From the NCBI GenBank assembly GCA_963402885.1, contig OY727094.1, forward strand, positions 9,054,501-9,118,500: DNA of 64,000 nucleotides. The letters run 5' to 3'. Position numbers and translations under genes: made by a program. The notes below the pieces were generated by a model that saw nothing but the letters and a program-made list of their open reading frames with translations, had not been told where the DNA came from and did no database searches. This document shows positions 13,101 through 28,100 of the stretch, piece after piece (positions within the stretch are counted from its first letter, which is position 1; each line of letters begins with the position of its first letter). Source of the DNA: Antedon bifida. Lineage: Eukaryota; Echinodermata; Crinoidea; Comatulida; Antedonidae.

Positions 13101-16100
13101 TCAGTTTACTTTAGCTATAAAAGCTACCAATAGACAGTTTGATAATTGTTCAGGACTTGAATATATTTGTAAAGCTAATTCTTAGGAAAACATTGTAAGT
13201 GCCATAAAGCTTTTAAATAGTATTGTTGCTGATTCATCAATTTGAAAATTATACACCCTATAATAGTGACCCCCTTTCACCAACTTGATAGGAAAATATC
13301 TTAGCACTAGTACATCTTTTAAATGTATTGCAAAAACAGAAAAGACACTATTATTGGTGTGAACAATGCTTAAACTTGTGGAATATCCTTGGAGAATACT
13401 AAACCTCTACCTAACTCACCTAACTTACCCCTTTCTTTAGTTACTTATAGGTGGGAAATATCATAGCAACACATCTTTTGAATGGTTTAACCAAAAAAGA
13501 CCAGATATTATATAGGTATATATTGTGGACTTTCTTTAGCACTAGATAGTATCTTTAAAAAAATAGATTTATTGCAGAGTATTTTAAGTAAAATCTTGCT
13601 TGTTTATCATTTAATTTAATTGTTTTGCATAAAGTTTTTTCAATAGAATATGCCATCCACAAGTAGTTGGCAGGAAATGCAAAACAAAACTGAATCCCTA
13701 TGGCTAAGTATTTCCCCTCTTACCCAGTAAAAATCTTTCACGGGGGTGTGAATGATAGATTGAACTGCTTTAAACTTAAGTTAAATATTTTAAAAGTAAT
13801 AGTTGATCTAGCTATTTGAAATTTCTAAACCCTAAATTGACCACTTTAGCAACATAATACAATATCAATCATAGCATCAACCCATTGAAATGTTTGCTAT
13901 TATGTGCATACAACAATGATGTACAGTGGGTGTGATCAATTGACAGAACTGCCTTCCTCAGGCTATACCAAGCACATCTAAGTTATGTAATTAGATACAC
14001 AACTATAAACTATGTATTGTTGAAAGTAAAGTTTATTTATTGACTTTTGTCAAAAAAAGTCTAGGCTGCCTACAATGAGAAACTTTTCGCTGAATAACTA
14101 TGTATTGACCATGTACTGAGGTGATGATTGGTCTTTATTGTGCATAAACCACGAAAAGGAGGCCTAACTATTGATAGTAAAGTGTACAATTGTTTGATAT
14201 TCAGAACTATATAAATGTTTACTTTTAAATTTTGGTGTATTTATTTATACTCCCTGGATTGCAATTACTGTTATTAATATTTAAGTGTATTTAGTTTTCT
14301 GTAGGGTATACCTTTATTTTCAGTTCTTAGGCCTTTACTAGGACTTTTGCCTGGGGAAAATGTCAATGGGCACTTGAGTTAACTTGGTTGAATATGACAC
14401 TTTGGGTTTAACACTCACAAACCAACAGAAAATAATATCACCATATATACGTTTCTTGCTTTTCAGTTCTGAAGTTTTAGAGAGTTTTGTACATTTTTGC
14501 CCCGAGCTTTAAAAAATCCTGTCATATTATGACATAATAACATCTAGGATAATAAACACCAATAATGTTAAATAATGGTTATTATATATTATTTTCATCA
14601 AGACTTATCCTATATAGTTTTTTTATTTGCACAAAAAAAAACATACACAAGAACAAAGTTCCCACTTACAGGCAATGTTTGACAAAAAAATATATATATA
14701 TGACTTCACTTTTTATATTTATATATATATCTTTTTATTGTACATTTTTTATATTACCTTTTTAACATTTTATATGTGTTTTTTATTAGTCTTTCACATT
14801 TCCATATGCTTTTCTTATGATCCTTGTTCACTTTCACATCTCCGATTTCTCTTGCAATGGACCCCATTGGAAATAAATTGACATGTCGATTTTATGGGTC
14901 GTCCTTGCATCCATTCACTTTGGTTTTAATCAATTTTAATATTCCAATTGTTTGTTTTTTTTTCTTTGTTAAAAATTTTAAATGTATTGTTGAATGGATG
15001 CTAAATGAATAAATGAAAATGAAAAAAAAATTCTAGGATTAAAAAACTCTTGTTTTTTTGTAGGGAAAATGTATATTTATCTATTTATCGTCCATTGTTA
15101 TCATCATAGTATAAACGGGCCTTAAAACATATCATGTCAGAAATGGACCATGTGTGACTGAATGAACCATTCATGAATAAATAAAGTTATTATGAACTGT
15201 ATCTTATTCAGAATACTGTCTCTGATACAATCACAGGTGACTTCACTCACTTACGCTTATGTACACCTCCCACTTAGCAGGGTTACAAACAGTCCCTACA
15301 CACAGTAATTAACACTAAAGTTTGTGTCTCTTTGTATAATATTTCCAGAGTTTGTTTACTGTAGTTTGAATAATAACGTTAAGTTATAGGATTTGGAATA
15401 AACTTTATAGGGTGTAAATTTCATACTTTATATCTCTAGAAAGTTACCCTGCTAACATCAGGTCATTTTAAGAAGTTAAGCAGGGGAAGTTTTAAGCCAG
15501 TAGACAAATTCACATTAGGGAGCTTTCGCATCGGGATGTTAAATGAAGGAGACGTAATTAACAGAGCGTGAAGGTTATTTTGAGAAATAAGCGACGACAG
15601 TCAACCTTCTCCTAGACATAGTTCGCAGACCATACACACAGACTTGTTGGCCATGTTAGCCATACTAGGTTTTACTGTAGTTAGCAACGTTCCAACACAA
15701 GTTAGAATGTGTAACCAGAGTTGAGAATTCCTACACACCTGAACATAATTTTGTTATGTTTTATGGGTGAACCTTACACCAGAAGACCAAATTGTAGTAA
15801 ACTGGGTCGGTTTTGGGTCCCCTCCCTTGAAACATGAATTGGGTCAAGGTTGATGTTAGGTGCTTTAAAAAAATATTTTGTGGGTGTGCTCAAAACCACC
15901 AGTATTAGGTTGGACCCCATTCTATGAACATAAAATTAGGTCAAGTTTAGTGACATGCTTTATGTTTTATAAGAATAAAAAGCAACACTAGGAGTTAAAT
16001 AAAAAGGATGTAGATATTTATTATAAAATACAAAAAAATAATTTCAATAAATTTGCAAAAATGCATACTGCGAGTGTAAATTTAACTGAAAAACATTTAA

Positions 16101-19100
16101 TTTTACACGTCGATAAACCTCTTTTTGCGTTGACCTTAAGGTAGCCTACTTAACCCAGACTTCACCCTAGGGGTACATATTAGAACAATGATGTGTTATT
16201 ATTTAGTCAAAGGCACATTTAACAAATACAATATGGCAAATTTGTTAAATTCTCGTAAAATATGTAGCTTATTGAGAATGAGGAATATTTTTGTTTTGTT
16301 AACTTTCCAAGTCAATATATTCTTGTATTTGTGTAATTTTAACTTTTACACACCTGAGTTGTCTCTATGTATTCTGGTGACTAATAATGTACATTTCTTA
16401 TTAAAGTTGTATTATTATATCAGGGGTCAAATGTAGTATGAGATGTGTGCTGGGAGACATTTCTTTTCTACACTCATTACTGAACCAACACCTTTCAAGA
16501 TGTGTTTTGTGTAAATAAAAGTAAAATGAAACGAATAAATAAAAACTAAGTTCTGTTCCATAGTGACAGCCAGTCTTGAGACCATATTCGCTAAAATGAA
16601 ACAAGAGTGTAAAAATCACTTCTTATACACAATATAAATAGACGTATACCAAAACCCCAAATCAAAAACACTGAGAATAATGAAGACTACAATGGTATGA
16701 ACATATTATGATAAGACAACAACAAAAAATGCATGAAACAATTCTAACAGAAAAGTATAAAAGACCAAGATTGCCGCAAGAGAAGAGGATGATGATGATA
16801 CATAATCATTTTAAATTTAATTTAAATTTTCTTTTTTCAGTAATAACAACATTGCCCCCATCAACTACCATTCAGCCACCAATTTTTCCATGTCGTGAAG
16901 GGCAAGCCACTTGTAACAATGGACAATGTATACAGAGAAGTTTCGTTTGTGACGGAGATAAAGATTGCGCAGATAACTCTGATGAAATTGGTTGTGGAGG
17001 TAATGTTACACAGAGATGTATTAGAAAATTCTAGGGTGGGTTTTCAAAAGTTAAAGGTAGTGAAAAAAGATAGCCAAACTTGGATTTCTTTGATTGAGGC
17101 TGTGTTGAAATTAGGATGGATGGTGTAAAAATGTAAAATACGTTTTTGCTACTAGGCGTATTTGTTTACACAAATCGAAAGTGTCATCTTATACACATGC
17201 ATGTTCATGTTTCCATCTTCCAGATCCCTTTTGATGATAAATTATAGGTTCTTGAGTTTTTCACTTAAGTTAAATTGGAATAGTTGCTACAGCAGACGTG
17301 CGATGGAAATCAAAATCAAAATCACAGCTATAGTAGTGCACAGGATAGCATTCTTTTATCATTGGATTTGTGCGAATAAATGCGCATAATGGAAAACAGG
17401 CTCAGGAGTAGAAATATATTAAAATTAGTTTGAATTCCTCTTTAGGTGGCGACAGATGCGAACCCAATGAGTTTCAGTGCAATAACGGCTTCTGCGCATT
17501 GAAGATTTGGCGATGTGATGGAGACACTGATTGCACGGATGGCTCTGATGAAATAAATTGTCGTACGTAAATTAATCCGTAATTCTATTGAAATGACTAA
17601 AATGATAATAATATTGTAAAACCAAAAATGGAATTTCTGTCCCCTTTGCACTGGGATATATTCATATATATAGGCCTCTAGCCCAGAATATTTACTTAAT
17701 TTGTTGCATTATTGGTCTAGGGTATGGCATTGGCTGGTCGGGTTACGCCAACATATCTTTAGTAGATTGATTGATTGATTGATTTTATTCGATATTCATA
17801 AAAATAGTTAAAATATACAATGCACATATTAAAAAAGAATACCAGGATAACCCATTAAGTCGACAAATAAAAAGTAAACTTATTTCCAATGGGGAAATAG
17901 TAGTAGTTAGTTTAGTTGCATACCATAGCCTATACCACTCGCTCAAGTGATGATTTCAATTAAGTTATCATATGTATATTTAATAGCTACTGGTTCACCC
18001 AATGATGCTTGCAGTGCACAAGAATACCAGTGTCTCAATTCAAAAGAGTGTATTCCAAAAGCATATAGATGCGATGATGAGATGGACTGTATTGACCGAT
18101 CGGATGAAATTGGTTGCGGTAAGTTGAAACTATGATCGTATTGAAAGATTATCAGTGCCTAATGTGTGCTGTGAAACCTCATGCTTTAGTTTATAACTAG
18201 TGTAGGTGTGACAATGATTCCAGTCCTCCTTTTTTTGTTATTTCATGCGCATTCAACGACGAGTAACTCGCCAAATACAGGATGGATAAACTATTAATAT
18301 ATTTATCGTGCTTATAAACTAAGTTTCGTTTGAGGCTTAGGGAGTGGAGTTGAAAGAATCGTGAGTTATAACCCTGGTACAAGGTCAGGATTTGAACCTT
18401 GGAATTGGAAGGCTAGAACGTTAACCACTAGGCTAATCCACTACAAATAGTTTTGGATTACTATAAGAACACATTTATTTCTTCTCTTTATTTTAGCTGC
18501 ACCTGTCATCATAAAACCTCCGACTCCTCGCAAGACCTACTATGTCGGTGACACCATTACACTAATTTGTGAAGCAGAAGGAATACCTTACCCACACATT
18601 ACATGGCGTCTTAATTGGGGAAGTCTACCCGTGTCATACAGGGTAAGAAATCGCATCACCATCTCGATCACCATATTTTATTTAATCTCGTTTTTGCCTC
18701 AATCACTGTAAAGAATGAGTTAAGCTGATCTAAATTATTTAACTCCGATATACCGCAATATGACTTAACTACCCTGCAGTTTAAATCTGATAGACCACAG
18801 TTTAACTTAAAGACCATGTACACACAGCTATTGAGTTTCAAAATGTTTTAATGCTCCCCTATTATCGGCAATGTTTAAAGGTTTTAATCCTACAACATGG
18901 GTTTACAGTATGTCTTTTAGGGATATTTGTTCCTTGCAATATTTTTCATTCTTTAGATAACAACTACTAGTGTGCAAGGCAATGGTGTACTGACCATCAC
19001 AGATGCACGTAAAACAGACCAAGGAGCCTACACGTGTGAAGCTACGAATGTTAAAGACAGTATCTTAGCAATTCCAGATGCTATCATTATTGTTCTTGGT

Positions 19101-22100
19101 AAGTTTCACTCTGACATCCTCTTAAAGATTTTCCCCTGAAAAAATAATTCTTCAACATTTTTTTGTATCATTGTATCTACTTTGACCAAAAATTGAATTG
19201 AAAAAAACTTATTAACCTGAAAAAACTTAAAGCAAAAAAATAGTCAAATTGGCTGCAAATTTTTATTATTAGTGAAAACATAATTTTTCTATGGAAGAGA
19301 TTAACTCTATAAATTAATTAACTCAAAATAGTTTTGTTCCAACAAACAGTAGCCTACAAAAAAATTAAAACTGGCGACACATTGAATGACAGGAGTATCA
19401 GTCATGCGGTTTAGGAGGAGATAGAGTAACACATTTTGTGTTAGTGGTTATTATATATAGATAGATTGTAAACTATATAATATTTTAAACATTTTTGTAT
19501 TGAATTTTCAGACCGAGGAACAGATATTTGTCAGCAACCAACATTTAATGATAATGCTGAAATCCTTGATGATTGTATTGACTGTTTCTGTTTTGGTATT
19601 ACATCAACATGCTACAGCAGTGGTTACTATGAATCGGAAGTAAGATATTTGGTTTTATAACACACCAAAATAAATTCCTTGACCTTTGATTGGACAATTT
19701 TAGGTCACATGGCATACAATAGTAAGACATGTTGATATTCAACATATGTTTATGTCCAACACAGTTTTTGTCACATAGTGCTAAAGATATGTTCATATTC
19801 AAAATGTTTCACCCAGCATACTGCTATATGTTTGTTTGTTTATGTTCAACATGGTTTACACAAACTTCTAGGGACATGGGTTTAACATCCAACATGGTTC
19901 AACCAAACTTCCAGGGACATGGGTTTAACATCCAACCATGGTTTACCAAACTTCTAGTGACATGTGTTTAACATACCAACATGGTTCAACCAAACTTCTA
20001 GTGACTTTAACATACCAACATGGTTCAACCAAACTTTTAGTGACATGAGTTTAACATCCAACATGGTTCAAACAAACTTCTAGTGATATGGGTTTAACAT
20101 CCAACATGGTTCAACATATTCAACATATGTTTATGTCCAACACAGTTTTTGTCACATAGTGCTAAAGATATGTTCATATTCAAAATGTTTCACCCAGCAT
20201 ACTGCTATATGTTTGTTTGTTTATGTTCAACATGGTTTACACAAACTTCTAGGGACATGGGTTTAACATCCAATATGGTTCAACCAAACTTCTAGGGACA
20301 TGGGTTTATCCAACATGGTTCAACCAAACTTCTAGGGACATAGGTTTAACATCCAACATGGTTCTAACATCCAACATATTTCAACCAAACTTCCAGGGAC
20401 ATGGGTTTAACATCCAACCATGGTTTACCAAACTTCTAGTGACATGTGTTTAACATACCAACATGGTTCAACCAAACTTCTAGTGACTTTAACATACCAA
20501 CATGGTTCAACCAAACTTTTAGTGACATGAGTTTAACATCCAACATGGTTCAAACAAACTTCTAGTGATATGGGTTTAACATCCAACATGGTTCAACCAA
20601 ACTTCTAGTGACATGGGTTTAACATCCAACATGGTTCAACCAAACTTCTAGTGACATGGGTTTAACATCCAACATGGTTCAACCAAACTTCTAGTGACAT
20701 GGGTTTAACATACAACATGGTTCAACCAAACTTCTAGTGACATGGGTTTAACATCCAACATGGTTCAACCAAACTTCTAGTGACATGGGTTTAACATTCA
20801 ACATGGTTCAACCAAACTTTTAGTGACATGGGTTTAACATACCAACATGGTTCAACCAAACCTCTAGTGACATAGGTTTAACATCCAACATGGTTCAACC
20901 AAACTTCTAGTGACATGGGTTTAACATCCAACATGGTTCAACCAAACTTCTAGTGACATGGGTTTAACATCCAACATGGTTCAAACAAACTTCTAGTGAC
21001 ATGGGTTTAACATCCAACATGGTTCAACCAAACTTCTAGTGACATGGGTTTAACATCCAACATAGTTCAAACAAACTTATAGTGACATGTCCAACACAGT
21101 TCGTCATTACTCTTATCTTTTTTAAATAAATTTATTGCAGATTACAATTCCATTTGACATTCAAGACGACACATTTGGTGTCCAGTTAATCCATGAGAGG
21201 GATGGTAATCAAACATCTATGTCAGCATATGTGCAAGTGTACTCACAAAGCAAGTCCATTGCTGGCCGTGAGCTTTATAGACTCCCTGGAGGAGATCTCT
21301 ACTGGTTTCTGCCAAGTCTTTTTACTGGTAACCAGGTGTGTAAAGTGATGGTATAATGATAATATTGGACTAGCCTGTGTTTGAGCCTATCTGTACCATA
21401 GTGATTGTATCATTTAGGCAAGATGTTTTTTACTCGATCATTGCCTCTTCCTTCGGATGGGATGGTTGGTCCCGTGTGCATATAGTGCATGTTAAAGAAC
21501 TTGGTATTCGAAAAAGAGTAGGGGATCATTTTCTGATGTGCTGATCTGGTAGAAGCTGGCTGCTGTGCGTGGAGGGCCTAAACCAAATTTCCTCAGTTTC
21601 CAATTAAACTTAGGAGATCTAGAATGTTGTTTCCCTAGCCTCTTAGGACATTTTTTTGTAATAAAAGAAAAAAATGGAATGAAAGAAATATAGTGTGATA
21701 ATCTTTTGTATTCTTTTAAACACTCACTATCACCGATTATATTGTTTTGTTTTAAAATAAATTGTTGCTTATTTCTAGTATAGAATTTTTTCAATTTTTT
21801 CTTTACAGCTTACAAGTTATGGCAGCTATTTGAGTTACTCGTTCCGGTACATTAATAATGATAATACGAGAGACTTTAGGAATGATGTTTATGATGTCAT
21901 TATGAAGGTACTGTATAAGGCCTACTTTTCAACATATTTGTATAACAAACAATTATAAAATCTGAGTTTGACTGCTAACGTTGTGAATATTTGATCTTAT
22001 GAATATTAATGAGCAAAGCCAATGAGTTTCCCCAAGCTGCTGAAAAACATACTTTCCATGAATTTACCCTGAAATGTATATGCAATTTTTTTTCTTGTTT

Positions 22101-25100
22101 AATTACTTGTAAATAAATGATATATTTAAAAGCAATTTAAAACCCAGAATCCCCTTTAAGCATGCTAGATTCAAAAGTAACATGGTCACTCACTATTGTT
22201 ATCCAAACTCTAATTTCTATTTTTTAGAGTGGTGATATTGTGCTGGCTTACAAAGACCCTGTCCCGGCTCAAAAAGAAGCTATTATCGACAGAAAAATAC
22301 GAATGTGGGAGGTAAGTGAGTCAAATTTGTTAACATGTTAATACAGCCAGAGCTATCCTTCTGGTTCCCTATTTACTGTATGTGTATAGGAAATAGAAGG
22401 TGCTAAAAAGTGGTTTTCAATGGCAAAAATAAAGGTTTTTTTTACTGCCCCAAACACTAGAGAGTGCACTAGCTATATAAATGTTTGACGTTCAACAAGC
22501 TTTGCAGCACTGACATGACGTGACCCTAGGGGAAGAAGCATGCGGTTGAAAAGTGCAACATCTATATAGTCCACAGCGCATTGAAACTACAGAACTATAC
22601 CAGAGATTCACTGAATGATTTCAGATAAAATGATTATAAAGATACCAATACAAAAGATATATACAAACTTCACTTAAACTTCAATACTTTTTTTTTAGGC
22701 TGGCTGGGTTCGTTTGTCCACCAACCCCAGGGATCCAGAAGGCCCTCCTAAGGTTACTCCTGTGTCTAGAGCGGAGTTTATGTTGGTTCTCCAGAACATC
22801 CGTGATTTCCAACTGCAGTCTTTGTACGACAGGAACACAAGGGACTTTATGTAAGTTACATGTTTAAAGATCCCCAAAAACATGAAAAATGAAGATTACT
22901 AAATTCAGACTTTGAATAGGCCATTTTGTAGTTTTAATAAAGTTCCAAAAAAAAACCAAAGCAAATTATGTTACGATTGCACACCATAATATGGTATGAA
23001 TGTCGATATACCTCTGTAATTCAATGCTTCACCCATATCTGAGAACTGTTGCTATTGGCTAACACAACTTGTATCAGCAGGCGTCGTCACTGATTTCATT
23101 AATTTAATTAGTGCTATGATGATGAAGTGATATTTGTCTACCACAACCGAACACATTTCCCAATATAAGATAATAACATTTTATTGATTTGGTATGCGAT
23201 ACAAACTAAAAAAACTACAGATAACCAGTCATTCTTTCCAAGGGTGCTCGATATCATGTGACTCCATTGTAGTTGCAAATTCTGAAAATGTCTGTTTTTC
23301 TCTAGATTATATGCTGTTTCTATGGGCACTTCAGTAAACTCGAATACTGGTCTCCAACGTGCATTCCTAATAGAAGATTGTCAGTGTCCTATTGGTTACA
23401 TGGGATTATCATGTGAGGTATGACATGTGTTTCTATACTTATTTTTCTGATACATTAGGATAAAAAATATATAAATTATTATAAATGACAATAATTAAAT
23501 AAACTAGAATTTAATTCGTCACTTTGACGAATTATAGGTGATCATTTTTATCATTTTACTGAAATTAATTTTTTTTAAACATGCACGTACGTTAACATAC
23601 GATCAGAAAATGTTGATGTATACCATCCTATTATACGTTGTAGGTGAAATTACGTAACCACCGTTATTCAAATTTTAAGACGTGATGACGTCATCGAAAT
23701 GAAAATATTGGCAACTCATGAGTAACATAATTGGTTGAGGTAGAATATATTTAAAATAAAAAAAAAATCGATCACAGATAAGCGAGTTACGCTCTGTTGA
23801 ATATGGTGGTCTATGACAAAATGGGAAAAAACCCTATTTTAAAAATTCATGTGGCCAAATGATGACGTCATACCATTTTGTATGTCTAATGGGTATATAC
23901 ATTTATATCTACAACTCATTAACTTCCATAATAAGTTTAAAAAAATGGGGGTCATCTTCCATTCTGAAGAGTTATATTCATTTTAAAAAGGCCCTAATTT
24001 TTTACCATTTTTAGCACTTTTCTACAATTAATGTGCGCATTTTGTCATTTTGAACGTGCTCGTATAGCGTTATTTTAAGTCGGAATGGACTCAAATTTAG
24101 TGAATGTACTAAGTAAGATGACTAGGATGCAATTTGTACAAAAAATTTGCCAGTGTATTGTTGATTACATTTTGTTAATGTTACTGTTACGAATATTAGC
24201 TTAAAACATCTTAACTATTATTCAGTTCAATTCAAATTTTAATTTCACCACAACAGAAAAAAAAAGAATATAGATAAATAAACATTAACATATTGGTTTG
24301 AGTGAAATTGGTACCCACTGTAAGCGTGGGAACCTACAATTATATCATAAATAATATAACATAAAAGCGTAATGGCGCCGTAGTTGGCTGCCGATGACAC
24401 GATGGGACCCTTAGGGGAGAAGAATGTTGTTGAAAAGGTGTAACATCTTAGTCCACAGTGCTTTTGATCACTTGTTGCTGGAATTGGCGCTTTGTATATA
24501 TTATTATTATTATTATTATTATAATAAGTAAGTCTATATAAAGTCTCCTACACAACAATTATTTGATTATAATTAAACAATGGATGATGCAAAGGGAAAC
24601 AAGGTATAAAATTGATGTGATCTCTTTTGATAAAACATTTTTGTTATTTTAGCGATGCGGTCCAGGCTATTACAGAAATGCAGCTGGTAACCAGTACATA
24701 GGCACCTGTACAGAGTGTTCAAGAAGATGCAATGGCAACACTAATGATTGCCACCCTGAGACTGGTGCTTGCAGAGTAAGTGTTAGCTTAGAAACACAGA
24801 AATCCCAAGTCTCCTGATAATATCGGGAGTTTTCCGATATTTTGATCCTTCTCTAAAGCTCTGTCTACACTAACTACTAACTAGTTTGACAAAAAGTGTG
24901 ATGTGGCCAAATATGGGATAAGATGTCATTGTGTCCATATATGAGCACATCACATTTTTTTGTCAGATAAAGTTTGAATAGTGTAGATAGAGCTTAATAA
25001 TACTGTGATAGAGCATAATACTGTGATTTCAATTCATGCCATGATATGTCTAATTTCTTGTGTTTCAATGCTTTGATCGTCCTCAGGAGTGAGTGATCCT

Positions 25101-28100
25101 TATAATGGATTATGTATTATTTAGGCAACGAGGGTGTAATTAAGTGTATTGCTGAAAGGGCAGTTGACACCTCTTTTTCTGCAACCTGCTCTTTCTACAC
25201 CATCAAACTTTATGTGACAAAAAAAAGAGATGTGCCCATATATGGACATGATGATGTCATATCACTACCATATTTGGACATATCACTACCATATTTGGGC
25301 ACATCAACTAGTTTGATAGTGCAGACAGAGCTTTACAATGTTATATTCAGTATTTCAAGTTGAGCTAACAGTAGTATCGGTCATAGAACCTTGATAATAT
25401 ATTTTTTTAATGGATTTATTTAAAATGATGACCACTGTAATAAAGACTTGTTCTCATGGTTTGTAGAATTGCAGATATTCCACCGCTGGAGACAGATGCG
25501 ACATCTGTGCTGATGGTTACTATGGTGACCCATTGAGAGGCATCGACTGCAGACCTTGTCCATGTCCACTTGAAATTGCATCTAACCAGTAAGTTATATA
25601 TGCAAGCCTCTTCCAATAATGTGAGGTTTTCAGACCTTTTATAGTTTTAGGCCACGTTGGCTTCTTAAGTCTGTATGCAGCTAAATTATTGATAGCCGAT
25701 TACACAGAAGTTTTTTATTGTTTAATATTGTTTTCTTATAGGTTCTCAAGAACTTGTTACCTGGATACAGATGGCCTACCTACATGTGACAGGTGTCCAC
25801 AAGGATATGAAGGCAGACGATGTGAAAGGTGTGTTAAGGACAGAAAGGCAATATTATCTCTAGGGCCTATATGTATAATGCACTTTCTAAATTCTAAATT
25901 CTAAAAGAAAAATATTAAACCAAAACAAATATAAAACATGTCAAGGGCTCTCCAAAATATATTTGATATATGAAGTCTATTTCGTGAGATCCCTACCTGT
26001 ATAGACTCTACATATGCCATTATTCCCAATATGGACACCCCTCGAAAGGAAAATGGAATAGTCCAGGCGCCGTAGCGGGCCGTACAAACGTCTCTCACGC
26101 ATGACATCGTCCTCATATTCCTTTCGCTTTCCATGGAAAGCGGACGTGTGACCTTGAAACCTTGAAGGAAAACTAATTAAAAGAACAATAACAAAGGACA
26201 CCTGGCTAGCAACGCATACCTTTGTGGATTTATTGTGTTTAGCATTCTTGTGAAGGAAGCTTCTACCAACAGTATCCTTACTTGTTTTGTAGCCATGTCT
26301 GCTCGTAAAGCCGCAGCCTGTTCCGTGTGTGGCGGGCCCCGCCCGTCCACGAAGCTGGACCGCCATTTGGCGTGCCCGCGCTGCCGCAAATGCAGCCAAT
26401 CTGCGACCTGCGAGGTATGCATACGCTGGCCTGCGGCGAAGTTCATTACCGCCGATGAGTGGGCCTTGGCGCACTCTAGCCCCCCTGGTAGAGCCATGTC
26501 TGTTAGCTCCGGGGTCGTACTCCCTGACCCGCCGCCTGTACCTCAGGTGCTAAGCCCGGATATGCTGAAATTAATATCCCAAACTGCGACGACCTCTAAT
26601 GTGCCTGTTGTGGGGATCCACCCAGACTTGCTGAGACGAATTAACCGTCAGGCCAAAATATTAAGGACCGCTAAGGTCATAAAACCATCGGCCCGGTGCC
26701 TGGCAAGCACCTTCCCCGTTCCCGAAGACCAATTTAAAACAATGATTCGGGAACCACAGATACCCCGGGCCGCAAAGAATCGGCTCCGGGATGATCAGCA
26801 ATTAAAGCCATCAGCGAACATCTTCCCGGATAAAACGCAAGCAATCCTGGAAAGTACCCTGCGCACCCAGGATAGGGCTGCCCGGGAAGGGATCCGCGCT
26901 GTTAACATCTGCGGGATCCTCCTCTCATTCCTCTCGGACAATGAGGCGGCTCCGACGTTGGTCCCAGACGCCGTTACCATTCTCCGGGAATGTATGGGGC
27001 TTATTGCCGATCAGTTCAACACCGTAGTGGTCTCGGCAGGGGATGCCCGGCGCACAAACGTCTTGCGTGCGTCGTCTATTGATCCGGGTCATTTTGAACG
27101 GTTCATGGATTCCCCTTCCTTCCAGTCCGAAGATTTATTTTCCGGTCTGTTCGCATCAAGGGAAGAGGCTTGGGCCCGCGAGCTAGAGGCGCGTCGCCAA
27201 ACCAATTCTAAAGCGTCTGGCGGCGTTAAGCGTCGTGACCGTCGCACTTCTCGCTCGCAACGCTGGGCCACTAACCCTTACCAGGTGCCAAGCCAACCGA
27301 GGCCTCCTCCTCAGCCACATTCCTCGTCTTCCATCCCACCTCTCATGGGACCTACTTACTCCCCCCGGCCCGTCGGGGTCGCCGTGGGAACCAGAAGTGA
27401 CATTCCTGGGGATAGGCTCGGTTCTTCTGTAACCGAGCGGGTGGGGGGAAGATTAGGGATGTTCGCACAGGTCTGGGAGTCCATGGGAGTAGACTCATGG
27501 GTTGTAAGTACCCTGTACGCGGGTTACAGGATAGAATTCACCTCACTTCCGCATATGGGTCCACAGAGGCCAAATCAAATTCCTTCCTGCCCAATCAGGA
27601 AGAAGGCCTTATTCGATGGGGTCAAAGAATTAATGCAGAAGGGAGCAATCTCACGAGTCCCTCTCACATCCCTTACAAAAGGCTACCTTTCTACACTATT
27701 TCTCACAGAAAAGGCATCGGGGGGTTGGCGTCCTATTCTCAACCTCCGAAGTTTAAATCAGTTTATAATCCCGGTAAGGTTCAGAATGGACACGCTGGTC
27801 ACGGTCCTACGTGGCCTGTGTCCCAGGGACTGGGCAGCATCTCTAGACTTAAAAGACGCCTATTTCCACATTCCCATTTCCCCAGAGGACCGTCATTGGC
27901 TACGGTTTCTCCTGGACGGGGAACTATACCAGTTCAGAGCCCTTCCGTTTGGTCTGTCCACTGCCCCACGGGTCTTCACTCGGGTAGTCAAGGCACTGGC
28001 GGCAGTATTCCACTCGATGGGGGTAAGAATCTTCATGTACCTGGACGATTGGCTAATTCTCGCAAATTCCAAACAGGCCCTCGTAAGCCACGTCGGCCTT

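Larger units (their letters stand above)
6573..16840 (+). other. Intron 2
   Basis: 10.3 kb, the longest intron, between LDLa 4 and LDLa 5. Holds a TIR element (7924-8748), a 5S-headed SINE (8868-9342), a C13-type homopolymer near 9408, a 52-bp minisatellite (about 10077-10400), two other dispersed repeats (10445-10590, 12780-12870) and many simple AT-rich runs. No further exon is recognisable. Confidence 0.8.

Noticed and set aside
18345-18450. Functional tRNA gene on the minus strand
   Set aside because: Box A- and box B-like motifs are present but paired stems and a defined anticodon arm are not.
19737-21092. CRISPR-like regular repeats
   Set aside because: The array is contiguous 43-bp units without unique spacers, inside an animal intron.
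25977-26497. Minus-strand frames over the left part of the DIRS-like element
   Set aside because: They are GC-rich shadows of the plus-strand gag frame, which alone has recognisable motifs.
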